Assembly (NCBI GenBank): GCA_026005055.1
Contig: BPKI01000001.1
Coordinates: 744,001 to 808,000 of the forward strand
Direction: 5' to 3'
Length of the DNA stretch: 64,000 bases
From: Lysobacterales bacterium
Lineage (GTDB): Bacteria > Pseudomonadota > Gammaproteobacteria > Xanthomonadales > BPKI01
The notes below the pieces were generated by a model. It ran no database searches. It saw only the letters and a program-made list of their open reading frames with translations, and was not told where the DNA came from. Every line of letters begins with the position of its first letter. The first letter of the stretch is position 1. The translations under genes were made by a program, and so were the position numbers. This document shows positions 13,826 through 25,707 of the stretch, one piece after another.

Positions 13826-14302
13826 ATGAGCATCAACGCCACCTTCCTCGGTCAGCTGATCTTCTTCGCGATCCTGATCTGGTTCTCCTGGAAGTTCATC
13901 TGGCCGCCTCTGATGAACGCCATCGAGGAGCGGCAGAAGCGGATCGCGGAGGGTTTGGCTGCCTCCGAGCGAAGCAAGAAGGCGCTTCAGGAGAGCGAGG
14001 CCGAGGCGCAGGCGATGCTCCGTGAGGCTCGGGCGAAGGCCAGCGAAATCCTGGAGCAGGCGCATCAACGGGCTCGCCAGATCGTCGAGCAGGCGCGCGA
14101 GGAGGCGCTCGCCGAGGCCGCGCGTCAGCGCGCTGCCGCCGAGGCGGAGCTCGAACAGGCCGTCCATCGGGCACGCGAGCGGTTGCGGCAGGAATTGGCC
14201 GAGTTGGTCGTGCTCGGCGCGGGCCGCGTGCTGGGCCGTGAGATCGACCCGATGAGGCATCGCGAGCTGTTGGCGCAGCTGGCGGGTGAGTTCCGCGCAT
14301 GA
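13826..14302 (+). CDS. atpF: F-type ATP synthase subunit b
   Basis: The protein has 158 residues. One N-terminal membrane helix (about 5-25, FFAILIWFSWKFIWPPL) is followed by a long charged helix rich in Ala, Glu, Arg and Gln that forms the peripheral stalk dimer. The length matches the proteobacterial subunit. It is in the atp operon, and its stop overlaps the atpH start by four bases. Confidence 0.94.
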   Translation: MSINATFLGQLIFFAILIWFSWKFIWPPLMNAIEERQKRIAEGLAASERSKKALQESEAEAQAMLREARAKASEILEQAHQRARQIVEQAREEALAEAARQRAAAEAELEQAVHRARERLRQELAELVVLGAGRVLGREIDPMRHRELLAQLAGEFRA

Positions 14303-14832
14303 TGGCGCAGTCCACACTCGCCCGGCCTTACGCGCGTGCCGCATTCAGCGCGGCGCGCGAGAGTGGCACGCTCGGCGAATGGTCGGCGCAGCTTCGTTTT
14401 TCGGCCGAAGTCGCCCGCCGTCCGGAAGTGCTCGCGCTGCTCGACCATCCGCGGCTTTCCGGAGCCGCCAAGGTCCGGCTGTTCATGCCCGAGGGCCTGC
14501 CGCAGCTCGGTTCTCCGTACGGCAACTTCCTGGCGCTGCTCGCCGAGCGCGGGCGCTTGCGCCTGCTGCCGGAGATCCATCGCCAGTTCGAGCTCTTGCG
14601 GGCCGAGGCCGAGGGCAGGGTTCGAGGGCGGATCAAAAGCGCTCATCCCATGGCCGAGGAGGAGGTGAAAGCCGTCGCCGCCGCGCTCGGCAACCGGGTG
14701 GGCCGCCGGGTGGAGCTCGAGCCATCGGTCGATCCGACGCTGATCGGCGGCTTCATCGTCGAGCTCGGCGATCGGGTGATCGACGCCTCGATCCGTGGCG
14801 GCCTCGAGCGCCTGCGCCGCAGTCTGGGCTGA
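14299..14832 (+). CDS. atpH: F-type ATP synthase subunit delta
   Basis: The protein has 177 residues. The N-terminal helical domain begins STLARPYARAAFSAAR, the usual family start, and the C-terminal part has PTLIGGFIVELGDRVIDASI. It joins the top of F1 to the b stalk. The ATG overlaps the atpF stop (ATGA), so translation is coupled. An 80-nt gap separates it from atpA. Confidence 0.94.
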   Translation: MMAQSTLARPYARAAFSAARESGTLGEWSAQLRFSAEVARRPEVLALLDHPRLSGAAKVRLFMPEGLPQLGSPYGNFLALLAERGRLRLLPEIHRQFELLRAEAEGRVRGRIKSAHPMAEEEVKAVAAALGNRVGRRVELEPSVDPTLIGGFIVELGDRVIDASIRGGLERLRRSLG

Positions 14833-14912
14833 GCCGTTCGCCATGAGGCCGATTTCTGTCCCATCACTTCCGTCATCACGCCACGGGCGTGGTTAGCGAA
14901 GGGATCCATCCC

Positions 14913-16460
<1,548 letters not shown>

Positions 16461-16467
16461 AGTCCCC

Positions 16468-17331
16468 ATGCCTGGCGCACGCGAAATCCGCTCCAAGATC
16501 CGAAGCGTCCAGAACACCCGCAAGGTGACGCGGGCGCTCGAAATGGTCTCGGCGAGCAAGATCCGCCGCGCCCAGGATCTGATGAAGGCCTCGCGCCCCT
16601 ACGCGCGGATGATGCGCCAGGTGATCGGTCACATCGCGCGCGCCAACAGCGAATACCGTCACCCGTTTCTCAGCGAGCGCGAGGCGGTCCGGCGGGTGGG
16701 CTACGTGGTGATCTCCACCGACCGCGGGCTGTGCGGGGGGCTCAACAGCAATCTGTTCCGCAAGCTGCTCGCCGAGATTCGCGAGTGGCAGCGGCGAGAC
16801 GTGGGGGTGGAGCTGGTGGCCATCGGCCAGAAGGCGGCGAGTTTCTTCCGTCGCCTCAAGATCGAGATGGTCGGTTCGGTCAGCCATCTCGGGGAGAAGC
16901 CCCAGATCGCGAAGCTGATCGGCGTGCTCAAGGTGATGCTCGATGCCTTCGCCGAGGGGCGCATCGACCGCGTGTTCCTCGCCTACAACGACTTCGTGAA
17001 CACCATGACCCAGCGGCCGACGGTGACCCAGCTCCTGCCGCTGCCGCCGAGCGAGGACATCCAGACCACGCACGACTGGGATTACATCTACGAGCCCGAT
17101 CCGCAGACCGTGCTCGACCAGGTGCTCACCCGTTACATCGAGTCGTTGGTCTATCAGGGTGTGCTCGAGAACCTGGCGAGCGAGCACGCGGCGCGCATGG
17201 TGGCGATGAAAGCGGCGTCGGACAATGCCACCAAGCTGATCGGCGAGCTACAACTGGTTTACAACAAGGCCCGCCAGGCGGCGATCACCCGCGAGATCGC
17301 GGAGATCGTCGGCGGCGCGTCGGCCGTATGA
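16468..17331 (+). CDS. atpG: F-type ATP synthase subunit gamma
   Basis: The protein has 287 residues. The N-terminal rotor helix begins [31 protein letters not shown] is the conserved core signature, and the C-terminal helix ends with [17 protein letters not shown]. It is the central shaft linking c-ring rotation to catalysis. It starts 7 nt after the atpA stop. A 118-nt gap follows before atpD and contains a small ORF (17393-17440). Confidence 0.95.
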   Translation: MPGAREIRSKIRSVQNTRKVTRALEMVSASKIRRAQDLMKASRPYARMMRQVIGHIARANSEYRHPFLSEREAVRRVGYVVISTDRGLCGGLNSNLFRKLLAEIREWQRRDVGVELVAIGQKAASFFRRLKIEMVGSVSHLGEKPQIAKLIGVLKVMLDAFAEGRIDRVFLAYNDFVNTMTQRPTVTQLLPLPPSEDIQTTHDWDYIYEPDPQTVLDQVLTRYIESLVYQGVLENLASEHAARMVAMKAASDNATKLIGELQLVYNKARQAAITREIAEIVGGASAV

Positions 17332-17392
17332 GGACGGCGCGATGAGGCGCGGTTCCGATTTCCGATCCATCCACCCTTCGAGGAGGCAGAGC

Positions 17393-17440
17393 GTGGGCGG
17401 CGCTGCGCGCATCGGTGCGCGGCGAGCCGCCACCGCCTGA
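17393..17440 (+). CDS. possible 15-codon leader ORF before atpD
   Basis: AGGAGG at 17381-17386, one of the best Shine-Dalgarno sequences here, lies six bases before GTG, which opens 15 codons (MGGAARIGARRAATA) and ends with TGA nine bases before the atpD ATG. The ORF overlaps a nested GC hairpin (GGCGGC with GCCGCC, and GCGCGC with GTGCGC inside it). The atpD start itself has a poor ribosome site. The ORF could couple translation into atpD, but it may also be chance. Confidence 0.3.
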   Translation: MGGAARIGARRAATA

Positions 17441-18838
<1,398 letters not shown>

Positions 18839-18848
18839 GGTCTTGGCG

Positions 18849-19271
18849 ATGGCGCGGCTTCGTTGCGACATCGTGAGCGCCGAGGAGGAGATCTTCCACG
18901 GCGAGGTCGAGTTCGTGGTCGCCACCGGCGAGATGGGCGAGCTCGGCATCGCGCCCCGCCATGCGCCGCTCATCACCCGGCTCAAACCCGGCCAGGTACG
19001 GGTGATCCTGCCTGGCGGCGAGGAGCAGAGCTTTTACGTCTCGGGCGGCATCCTCGAGGTGCAGCCGCAGGTCGTCACGGTGCTCGCCGATACCGCGATC
19101 CGCGCCAAAGACCTCGACGAGGCAGCGGCGCTCGAGGCCAAACGGGAAGCCGAGCGCATCCTTGCGAACCGCACGGATGCCATGGAGATCGCCGAGGCCC
19201 AGGCCAAGCTCGCCGAGGCGGTCGCGCAGCTTCAGGCGCTCGAGCGCCTCAGGCGCAACCTCAAGCGCTGA
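18849..19271 (+). CDS. atpC: F-type ATP synthase subunit epsilon
   Basis: The protein has 140 residues. The N-terminal beta-sandwich has [15 protein letters not shown] and [14 protein letters not shown], and the C-terminal helical hairpin is Ala/Glu-rich. It is the rotor-linked inhibitor subunit and the last atp gene. An in-frame ATG at 18825 lies inside atpD and would add non-family residues, so 18849 is chosen. Its stop directly abuts the stop of the convergent glycosyltransferase gene. Unlike in many gammaproteobacteria, glmU does not follow. Confidence 0.94.
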   Translation: MARLRCDIVSAEEEIFHGEVEFVVATGEMGELGIAPRHAPLITRLKPGQVRVILPGGEEQSFYVSGGILEVQPQVVTVLADTAIRAKDLDEAAALEAKREAERILANRTDAMEIAEAQAKLAEAVAQLQALERLRRNLKR

Positions 19272-20261
19272 TCATTCCGGAGGATCTGGGCTGCGCCGCT
19301 CGGCGCTGCTCTCGAGCAGAGGATGCACCGGCTGCCTGGGCTCGGCGGCCACGTCGAAGTGCAGCCAAGAGAGCAAAAACTGCACCCCGAGCAGGATTGG
19401 CAGGGCGGCGAGCATCACCTGGCCGGCCGTGGCCGGCACTCCGCTCGCCATCGAATCGCGCCAGGCGGCGATGCCGTAGAACAGGCCGAAGAGGAGGAGA
19501 AAAGGGGCGAGCACGAGCTCCACCGAGGCCGGGGAGAAACCCCTCAGGAAGTAGTGATAGAGGAGCCGGCGGAGGGTGTTGCGGAGGTGCCCGGCGAAGA
19601 AGGGGACGATGGTCCTCAGCGGTCGGAGACTCGATGGCGCCTCGCCATAGACCGCCCGCATCGGCATCTCGCAGACGGCGGCGCGAAGCTGTCCCAAGTG
19701 ATGCAGCATGTCGGATTCGAAGAAGTAGCGTTTCGCGATCCGCTCGAGGGGAATCTCGGCCAGCACGGCGCGGTGGATCGCGGTGAAGCCGTTGTTCGGA
19801 TCGAAGAGCTGCCAGTAGCCGGTGGAGAGCTTGGCGAGGAAGGACAGGGCGGCATTGCCGATCAGGCGCAGCCGGGGCATCGCCGCCACGTCGCTCAGCC
19901 GGTGGAAGCGGTTGCCCTTGACGTAATCGGCGCGGCCCTCGCGGATCGGACGCACGAGCCGCGGGATGAGCGCAGGGTCCATCTGCCCATCGCCGTCGAG
20001 CTTGACGATGATATCGGCGCCAGCGGCGAGCGCGGCCTTGTAGCCGGTGATGGTCGCGCCGCCCACCCCGAGATTCTTTTCATGGCGTAACACGCGCACG
20101 CGAGGATCGCGGCATTCGCGCTCGATCGCATCGCCCGCGCCTTCGGGACAGGCATCGTCGACCGCAAAGATCCAATCGACCTCAGGACCGATCCGGGCGA
20201 TCACCCCGAGGACCTGCCGCGCGACGCGATAGCAGGGAATGACCACGGCGATTCCGCTCAT
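19272..20261 (-). CDS. family 2 glycosyltransferase, polyprenyl-phosphate type
   Basis: This is a 329-residue membrane-anchored GT2. Residues 1-230 are the GT-A catalytic domain: AVVIPCYRVARQV, AVDDACPEG, and the metal-binding DGDG in IVKLDGDGQMDP. Two hydrophobic segments near the C-terminus (about 245-300) anchor it. It likely transfers a sugar from a nucleotide donor to undecaprenyl phosphate on the cytoplasmic side. Its ATG overlaps the GtrA stop (ATGA), and the GT-C protein is upstream, so the three form one pathway. The sugar is unknown. Confidence 0.8.
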   Translation of the reverse strand: MSGIAVVIPCYRVARQVLGVIARIGPEVDWIFAVDDACPEGAGDAIERECRDPRVRVLRHEKNLGVGGATITGYKAALAAGADIIVKLDGDGQMDPALIPRLVRPIREGRADYVKGNRFHRLSDVAAMPRLRLIGNAALSFLAKLSTGYWQLFDPNNGFTAIHRAVLAEIPLERIAKRYFFESDMLHHLGQLRAAVCEMPMRAVYGEAPSSLRPLRTIVPFFAGHLRNTLRRLLYHYFLRGFSPASVELVLAPFLLLFGLFYGIAAWRDSMASGVPATAGQVMLAALPILLGVQFLLSWLHFDVAAEPRQPVHPLLESSAERRSPDPPE

Positions 20262-20644
20262 CGGCGAAAGACCCAGCGACGCATGAGGAGAAAGCTTGCC
20301 ACCGCGAGCAGCGCTTCGAGCGGAGCCTTCGCCGCCCAGGCGGCGCGCAGCCCCATGGCATGGGCGATGGCTCCGAGGGTGAGCGCACCGAAGGCGGTGA
20401 GCCCGAGCCAGAGGATGGCATAGCGTAGAAAGGCCCGGCTCCATAGCGGCGGATCCTGCTCATCGGCGAAGGTGAATCCCCCGTGCAGCAGGAAACCGAG
20501 CGCCGCCCCACAGAGCCGCGAGACGAGATTGGCCAGGCGCGCATCGATCGTGAGCGCCGTGAGCCCGATGAAGAGGAGCGTATCCACCGCGATCAGCAAC
20601 GCGCCGACCAGCAAAAAACGCAGCCCTTGCGCGATCAGCGCCAT
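20258..20644 (-). CDS. GtrA-family membrane protein (putative lipid-linked sugar flippase)
   Basis: The protein has 128 residues and four predicted membrane helices. FLLVGALLIAVDTLLF and FTFAD in the first half, and FLLMRRWVFRR at the end, are GtrA hallmarks. GtrA proteins are thought to move undecaprenyl-phosphate sugars across the inner membrane. It overlaps the GT-C gene upstream by 10 nt and the GT2 gene downstream by 4 nt, as expected for a coupled operon. The frame runs further upstream, but the ATG at 20644 starts the conserved part. Confidence 0.8.
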   Translation of the reverse strand: MALIAQGLRFLLVGALLIAVDTLLFIGLTALTIDARLANLVSRLCGAALGFLLHGGFTFADEQDPPLWSRAFLRYAILWLGLTAFGALTLGAIAHAMGLRAAWAAKAPLEALLAVASFLLMRRWVFRR

Positions 20645-22665
20645 GCGCGGCGCAGATTCTTGGCCCGGTCGCGCTCCTTGCGCAGGTCGCGGCGGGGATG
20701 ATCGGGGGCGAGCGGTAGTGCCCAAAGCTGGCTGTCGTAAACCCAGCTGACGGGTTTGCCGCCCTGCGCGCGGATCCTCTCGCCGAGCGCCGCAGGATCG
20801 GGGTGTCCCGCGAGCAGCAGATGGGTGATGCCATGATCCCAGGCCGCCTCGATCAGCGGGTCGCGGCCCGAGGCGGGAGGCTCATTCCAGCGCGGATCCG
20901 CCCTCAGCTTCGGATCGTAGTGGCCGAGCGTGAAGCCGCGACCGGCAAGCTCCGCGTGGCTTGGCCGGCCGAGGTAAAGCACCCGGTGCCGCGGATCCAA
21001 ATGCGGCACCAGAAGCCTTTCCGAGGCGAAGCGCGCGAGCACCTCCCCTCCACCGGGATCATCGCGCAGCTTGCCGAGCGCATCGTGCTGGAACACCCAC
21101 CAGCTCGAACCTTGGAAGAGCAACTGAAGCGCGACCAACACGCCGAGGGCCGAGGCGGCAGCCTTGCCCGTCAGGCGGCGAAGGGCGGCGAGATTCGTCG
21201 CAAGCAGCAGCGCGAGCGCGGGCAGCAGGTAGCGGAGATAGTTCATCGGCCAGAAGGTGAGAAGGATGATGGCAAACGCGACGAACGCCGCCGCGCGCGT
21301 TCGGCGCCGGATGAGGGCGAGCGGCAAGAGTCCGATCAGCCCCAAGAGCGCGAAGCCGGCCGCACCCGCCTCGCCCTCGAAGAATCGTCCCGTATCGAAA
21401 GTGAGCGCCCAAGGCTGGCTCAGGGCAAGGCCGCGGTCGTAGCGAAGATCGCGGAAGTTCTCCGGCGGAAAGTCCGGAGAGCGGAAAAACGCGTTGAACA
21501 GCGGGAACACCGGATTGCCCGTCAGCCAGGTGGCATAGGCGTAGCTCGAGCCGCCGCAAAGCACCAGGAGCAGCAAGGGCTTGAGCGTCTCGCCCCAGGG
21601 GATATGGCCGCGCAGCCTCGCCATCAGCCAAAGCCCGAGCACCGCCACCGTGATCATGTGGCTTGCCTTGAGACCCAGCAGAAATCCGCCGAGGATGGCG
21701 AGCACCGCGAGGGTGTCGCGCGAGCGCAGGCGATCGGGCGGGCCAATGAGGATGCCGGAAGCGGCCAGGAGCGCCGCCATCGCGGGAAGCTCGGTCTGCA
21801 TCCCACCGGTGAGGAAGGCAAGAAGCGGCTGACTCGCCCAAAGCGCGACCGCCCACCACGCCAAAGCCGAACTTCCGCCCAAGCGGCGAACCAGTACGGC
21901 GAGAAACCAGGCCCCGAGGAAAAGCCAGAGGAGATTCAGGCTGCCGCGCGCCTCGGTCTCTGCGAGGAGCTGCGCGATGCCCTGGAGCACATCCGCCGAC
22001 CAGGGCGCGAGCGCCCAGATTTGACTGGTCGCATCCATGCGGTAGTAGCCGAGCTCGGAAAGCTCATGCGGCAAGCCGAGGTGATAGGCGAGATCATCGT
22101 GCTGCATCGTGGGCAGCCAGCTGCCCACGCTCGCCGCGAACAAGGCCAACATCGCCGATGCCGAAGCGCCGGGCGCCTTCGCCACCTGCCGGCGAAAGCC
22201 GGCGAGCAGCCGCCCGAGCGCATCGGGAAGCATCCCGCGCGCGCGCCAGACCAAAAAAGCGAGCAAGGCCAAGTAGAGGGTGCTCAGGTGCAGGCGTATC
22301 GGCAGAAGCCAGCCGCTCAGTCCGGCGAGCAGCACGAGGCCGATCAAGAGGGCGAGCGCGGGATCGCGAGCACCGGCCTGCCAACGCAAGCCCAAGGCGA
22401 GCGCGCCTGAGGCGAGCGCGAGGGTCGCGAGGAAAGCGGCGCTGCCCACGAAAAGCAGATGGAAAAGAAGCAGCGCGAGCAACAGGCCCTCGGCGAGCCG
22501 AAGCCGGGCGAGTTTGGCGAGGCCGATCCCCAGCAGCCCCGCGCCGGCCGCGAACCCTACGAGCTCCTCGAAGTGGCGAAGCGGCATCGCCGCCGCGATC
22601 GGCGTGAGCCAGAAGCCGAAAGCGAGCAGGACGAGACCGGGCAGGAAAAGGGCATGGGCCAGCAT
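20635..22665 (-). CDS. GT-C fold membrane glycosyltransferase-like protein
   Basis: This is a 676-residue polytopic inner-membrane protein with about 12-14 hydrophobic segments and a soluble C-terminal part from about 555. MQHDDLAYHLGLP, in the loop after an early helix, carries the acidic pair typical of GT-C transferases that use polyprenyl-phosphate sugars in the periplasm. It is first in a three-gene operon with GtrA and GT2, which would make and flip the donor. The acceptor (LPS, glycan or protein) is not indicated. No close named family is recognised. TAGGAT lies 29 nt before the ATG. Confidence 0.7.
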   Translation of the reverse strand: MLAHALFLPGLVLLAFGFWLTPIAAAMPLRHFEELVGFAAGAGLLGIGLAKLARLRLAEGLLLALLLFHLLFVGSAAFLATLALASGALALGLRWQAGARDPALALLIGLVLLAGLSGWLLPIRLHLSTLYLALLAFLVWRARGMLPDALGRLLAGFRRQVAKAPGASASAMLALFAASVGSWLPTMQHDDLAYHLGLPHELSELGYYRMDATSQIWALAPWSADVLQGIAQLLAETEARGSLNLLWLFLGAWFLAVLVRRLGGSSALAWWAVALWASQPLLAFLTGGMQTELPAMAALLAASGILIGPPDRLRSRDTLAVLAILGGFLLGLKASHMITVAVLGLWLMARLRGHIPWGETLKPLLLLVLCGGSSYAYATWLTGNPVFPLFNAFFRSPDFPPENFRDLRYDRGLALSQPWALTFDTGRFFEGEAGAAGFALLGLIGLLPLALIRRRTRAAAFVAFAIILLTFWPMNYLRYLLPALALLLATNLAALRRLTGKAAASALGVLVALQLLFQGSSWWVFQHDALGKLRDDPGGGEVLARFASERLLVPHLDPRHRVLYLGRPSHAELAGRGFTLGHYDPKLRADPRWNEPPASGRDPLIEAAWDHGITHLLLAGHPDPAALGERIRAQGGKPVSWVYDSQLWALPLAPDHPRRDLRKERDRAKNLRRAWR

Positions 22666-22694
22666 GATCGCCGCTCCGCGTGGCTGAAGCGCGC

Positions 22695-22700
22695 ATCCTA
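22695..22700 (-). promoter_or_regulatory. -10-like TAGGAT of the glycosylation operon
   Basis: On the minus strand TAGGAT ends 29 nt before the ATG at 22665, the spacing seen repeatedly in this window. No -35 box is evident. The rest of the 236-nt gap up to ubiA shows no gene. Confidence 0.35.
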
Positions 22701-22901
22701 AAAGGAACGAGCATCGACTGCGGATCGAGTGCTCGCGCTTCGAGAGCCAAGCCCGAAGACGCCCCTCGGCGCTTGCGCGAAAGCATCGCTCCTGCCTGAT
22801 CGGCCTGGGGGAGCCATCCAGGCTTCACTCCGCAAAGCTCGATTCGAGAACAGCGCTGGCCTTCCGTTTCGGCTCCGGCAAACTAGGTGGGTCGGTACGG
22901 C

Positions 22902-23840
22902 ATGGCGGGCATGAAAGCGGCGAGCAGTCCTCTGCCTCAAGACGCGCGCGGGCTTTGGGCGCGGCTCGTCGATCGTGCCCCTGCTTGGCTGAGGCCCTAT
23001 CTCTTGCTCGCGCGCGTGGACCGGCCGGTGGGGACGATGCTTCTGCTCTGGCCGACCTGGTGGGGGCTTTGGCTCGCGGCTGAGGGACTGCCGCCGGCGC
23101 GGATCCTCATCATCTTCACCCTCGGGGTAATCCTGATGCGGGCGGCCGGATGTGCGATCAACGATTACGCCGATCGCTGGCTCGATCCGAAGGTGGCCCG
23201 CACCCGCAACCGCCCGCTCGCAGCAGGGATGCTCTCGCCGAGGGCAGCGCTCGTGTTCTTCGCGGGGTGCGCGCTCCTGGCCTTCGCTCTGGTCCTTTTC
23301 ACCAATCGCTTGACGGTGCTGCTCAGCGTGCCGGCGGTGCTCTTGGCCGCCGGCTATCCCTACCTCAAGCGCATCACCCATCTCGCGCAAGTGGGCTTGG
23401 GCGCGGCCTTCGCCTGGGCGGTGCCGATGGGCTTTGCCGCGGTGCTCGGCCAGGTGCCGCAGCTTGCGTGGCTTTGCTTCATCGCGGTGCTGTTCTGGGT
23501 GGTGGCCTACGACACCCTCTACGCGATGGCCGATCGCAAGGACGATCTGAAGGCAGGAGCCAAATCCACCGCCATCCTCTTCGGCGAGCTCGATCTCGTG
23601 GCCGTGGGTATTTGCCATGCCGCTTTTCTCCTCGGCATGGTCCTCGTGGGTCGGCAGGCTGAACTCGGCTGGCCGTACGTCAGCGCCCTGCTGATTGCGG
23701 CGGCGCTCGCCGGCTGGCAGCTCTGGTATGCCCGTCCACGCACCCCCGAGCGCTGCCTGAGCGCCTTCCGCAGCAACCAATGGCTCGGCGCCGTACTGTG
23801 GACAGGAATCGCCGCGGCCTATCTCCTCCGGCACGCCTAG
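22902..23840 (+). CDS. ubiA: 4-hydroxybenzoate polyprenyltransferase
   Basis: The protein has 312 residues and eight to nine membrane helices. It attaches the polyprenyl tail to 4-hydroxybenzoate in ubiquinone synthesis. Both aspartate-rich motifs are present: NDYADRWLDPKVART and YDTLYAMADRKDDLKAGAKS. RPVGTMLLLWPTWWGLWLA is the typical first segment. Starts at GTG 22887 or ATG 22911 are also possible; the N-terminal 15-20 residues are not conserved. It is convergent with comF. ubiC is not in the window. Confidence 0.93.
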   Translation: MAGMKAASSPLPQDARGLWARLVDRAPAWLRPYLLLARVDRPVGTMLLLWPTWWGLWLAAEGLPPARILIIFTLGVILMRAAGCAINDYADRWLDPKVARTRNRPLAAGMLSPRAALVFFAGCALLAFALVLFTNRLTVLLSVPAVLLAAGYPYLKRITHLAQVGLGAAFAWAVPMGFAAVLGQVPQLAWLCFIAVLFWVVAYDTLYAMADRKDDLKAGAKSTAILFGELDLVAVGICHAAFLLGMVLVGRQAELGWPYVSALLIAAALAGWQLWYARPRTPERCLSAFRSNQWLGAVLWTGIAAAYLLRHA

Positions 23841-23915
23841 GAGGCGGGCGCGAGTTTTTGCCTTGGGCTGATGCGCGCTTGGAGCGATGTCGGCGCGCGT
23901 TCCCCGCTCAAGCTC

Positions 23916-23959
23916 AGCTTCGAGCCTGAGCCGCGCCTCTTGTTCGCGGGCTCGAAGCT
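23916..23959. repeat. 11-bp perfect inverted repeat between convergent genes
   Basis: AGCTTCGAGCC (23916-23926) and GGCTCGAAGCT (23949-23959) are separated by 22 nt, between the ends of ubiA and comF. There is no T run on either side, so it is not a typical intrinsic terminator. It could still stop or stabilise both transcripts. Confidence 0.45.
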
Positions 23960-23966
23960 TTGCTGC

Positions 23967-24707
23967 TCAGGAAGGCTCGCTGCCAGCGCGGGCGATGGCC
24001 CAGACTTCGATCGTGGTGGCTCCTGCGCGGCGCAGCACTTTGGCGCATTCGCGCAAGGTGGCGCCGGTGGTGAGCACATCATCGAACAGGGCGAGGTGAG
24101 GCGGAGGCTTCCGCCCCGGTGCGAGGGCAAAGGCGCCCTGCACGTTGCGAAGCCGCTCTTTGCGTCGCAAGCTGCTTTGCGCGAGCGTGTGGCGCGTGCG
24201 GATGAGCAGGCGCGGAAGCAGGGGCCGCTTGAGGGCGCGGGCGATCGGGCGGGCGAGCTCGAGGGCTTGGTTGAAGCCGCGTTCGCGCAAGCGCTCGCGC
24301 GAAAGAGGGACGGGTACGATCGCCTCGGGCAGCGGATCGCGTGTAACGGCCCGAAGCCACAAGGCGGAGAGCAGGGCGCCGACGGCGAGATCGCCTCGGA
24401 ACTTGAAACGGCTCTCCAATCGGTCGAGGGGGAAGGCGTAGCGAAAGGGCACGCGGGCGAGCGTCCACGGCGGAGGGCGCCGTTGGCAGCGGCCGCACAG
24501 CGGGGCGGGGGCTGGAAGCGGAAGGGCGCAGCGCGGGCAGCAGGGCCGATTGAGCGGAAGCTCGGCCCGGCAATCGGCACAGAGGTCGAGCCCCTCTTCG
24601 CCTGGCGCCCCGCAGAGAGCGCATCGCCGAGGCAGCAGGGCGTCGAGAAGCAGCCCGCCGAGCCGGCGAAGCCCTGCGATTGACAGCAGCGCTGAGCGTT
24701 TCCACAC
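23967..24707 (-). CDS. comF: ComF family phosphoribosyltransferase-like protein
   Basis: The protein has 246 residues from GTG 24707, or 256 from ATG 24737. An N-terminal four-cysteine zinc ribbon ([30 protein letters not shown]) precedes a PRTase-like domain with [20 protein letters not shown], the PRPP-loop signature. Relatives such as ComFC take part in DNA uptake; E. coli GntX is a relative of uncertain role. The longer start would overlap the bioB start codon (CATG read on both strands). GTG 24707 lies seven bases past TAAGTT (24720-24715, minus), which suggests a leaderless message, so it is preferred, with moderate certainty. Confidence 0.82.
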   Translation of the reverse strand: MWKRSALLSIAGLRRLGGLLLDALLPRRCALCGAPGEEGLDLCADCRAELPLNRPCCPRCALPLPAPAPLCGRCQRRPPPWTLARVPFRYAFPLDRLESRFKFRGDLAVGALLSALWLRAVTRDPLPEAIVPVPLSRERLRERGFNQALELARPIARALKRPLLPRLLIRTRHTLAQSSLRRKERLRNVQGAFALAPGRKPPPHLALFDDVLTTGATLRECAKVLRRAGATTIEVWAIARAGSEPS

Positions 24708-24708
24708 T
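24703..24708 (+). promoter_or_regulatory. -10-like CACACT of bioB
   Basis: CACACT ends 27 nt before the bioB ATG, the common spacing here. It lies at the 5' end of the divergent comF gene, so the two transcripts overlap or abut. It is not a BirA operator: no TTGTAAACC-type dyad is seen. Confidence 0.3.
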
Positions 24709-24735
24709 CCCCGCAACTTACCGGAAACCCAGGCC

Positions 24736-25707
24736 ATGAGCGAAGCGGGAATCCGTCACGATTGGACCCGCGAGGAAGTCCTCGCCCTCTTCGATTTGCC
24801 CTTTTCCGAGCTGCTATGGAGGGCGCATGGGGTGCATCGCCAATATCACGACCCGCGCCGGGTTCAGCTTTCCACTTTGCTCTCGATCAAGACCGGCGGT
24901 TGCCCCGAGGACTGCGCTTATTGTCCGCAGAGCGCGCACTACGATACCGGCCTTCGCCCGCATAAGCTGCTCGATCGCGAGACCGTCTTGGCGCGCGCCG
25001 AGGCGGCGAAGGCGGCAGGCGCCACCCGCTTTTGCATGGGCGCCGCCTGGCGCAGCCCGAAGGATCGCGACCTCGAGAAAGTCTGCGAGCTGGTGCGGGC
25101 GGTGAAGGCCCTCGGCTTGGAGACCTGCGTCACCTTGGGGATGCTCACCGGCGCGCAGGCGCAGGCGCTCAAGGCGGCGGGGCTCGACTACTACAACCAC
25201 AACCTCGACACCAGCCGCGAGCACTACGCTCAGATCATCACCACCCGCCGCTACGAGGACCGGCTCGAAACGCTCGCCCACGTGCGCGCGGCAGGGATCA
25301 AGATCTGCTGTGGCGGCATCGTCGGCATGGGAGAGTCGCGAGCCGACCGCGCGGGTTTGCTGATGGAGCTCGCCAATCTCCCCGAGCATCCGGAGAGCGT
25401 GCCGATCAACCTGCTGGTCAAAGTGCCGGGAACCCCGCTCGCCGATGCACCTGCCCTCGATCCCATCGAGTTCGTGCGCACCATCGCCGTCGCCCGCATC
25501 CTGATGCCGCGCTCGGTGGTGAGGCTTTCCGCTGGACGCGAGAACATGGACGAGGCTTTGCAGGCCCTCTGTTTCTTCGCCGGCGCGAACAGCATCTTTT
25601 ACGGCGAGAAACTCCTGACCACCGGAAATCCTGAAAGCGGACGGGATCGCCGTCTCTTCGAGCGCCTGGGTTTGCTGCCGGAATCGGCCGTCGAGGCGCG
25701 CTCATGA
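24736..25707 (+). CDS. bioB: biotin synthase
   Basis: This is a 323-residue radical SAM enzyme that inserts sulfur into dethiobiotin. The 4Fe-4S cluster cysteines are Cys56, Cys60 and Cys63 in [33 protein letters not shown] and [11 protein letters not shown] are further signatures, and the 2Fe-2S ligands lie in the TIM barrel. The frame is open far upstream into comF, but [15 protein letters not shown] fits the family start. bioF, bioH, bioC and bioD are not adjacent; the next gene overlaps it by four bases and is a dehydrogenase. Confidence 0.95.
   Translation: MSEAGIRHDWTREEVLALFDLPFSELLWRAHGVHRQYHDPRRVQLSTLLSIKTGGCPEDCAYCPQSAHYDTGLRPHKLLDRETVLARAEAAKAAGATRFCMGAAWRSPKDRDLEKVCELVRAVKALGLETCVTLGMLTGAQAQALKAAGLDYYNHNLDTSREHYAQIITTRRYEDRLETLAHVRAAGIKICCGGIVGMGESRADRAGLLMELANLPEHPESVPINLLVKVPGTPLADAPALDPIEFVRTIAVARILMPRSVVRLSAGRENMDEALQALCFFAGANSIFYGEKLLTTGNPESGRDRRLFERLGLLPESAVEARS

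Noticed and set aside
14889-14912. GTG start eight codons upstream in atpA
   Set aside because: AtpA homologues start at the ATG that follows, which has a ribosome site.
20803-22410. A 535-codon open frame antisense to the GT-C gene
   Set aside because: The product is low-complexity Arg/Glu/Gln sequence with no family, while the other strand encodes a clear membrane protein.
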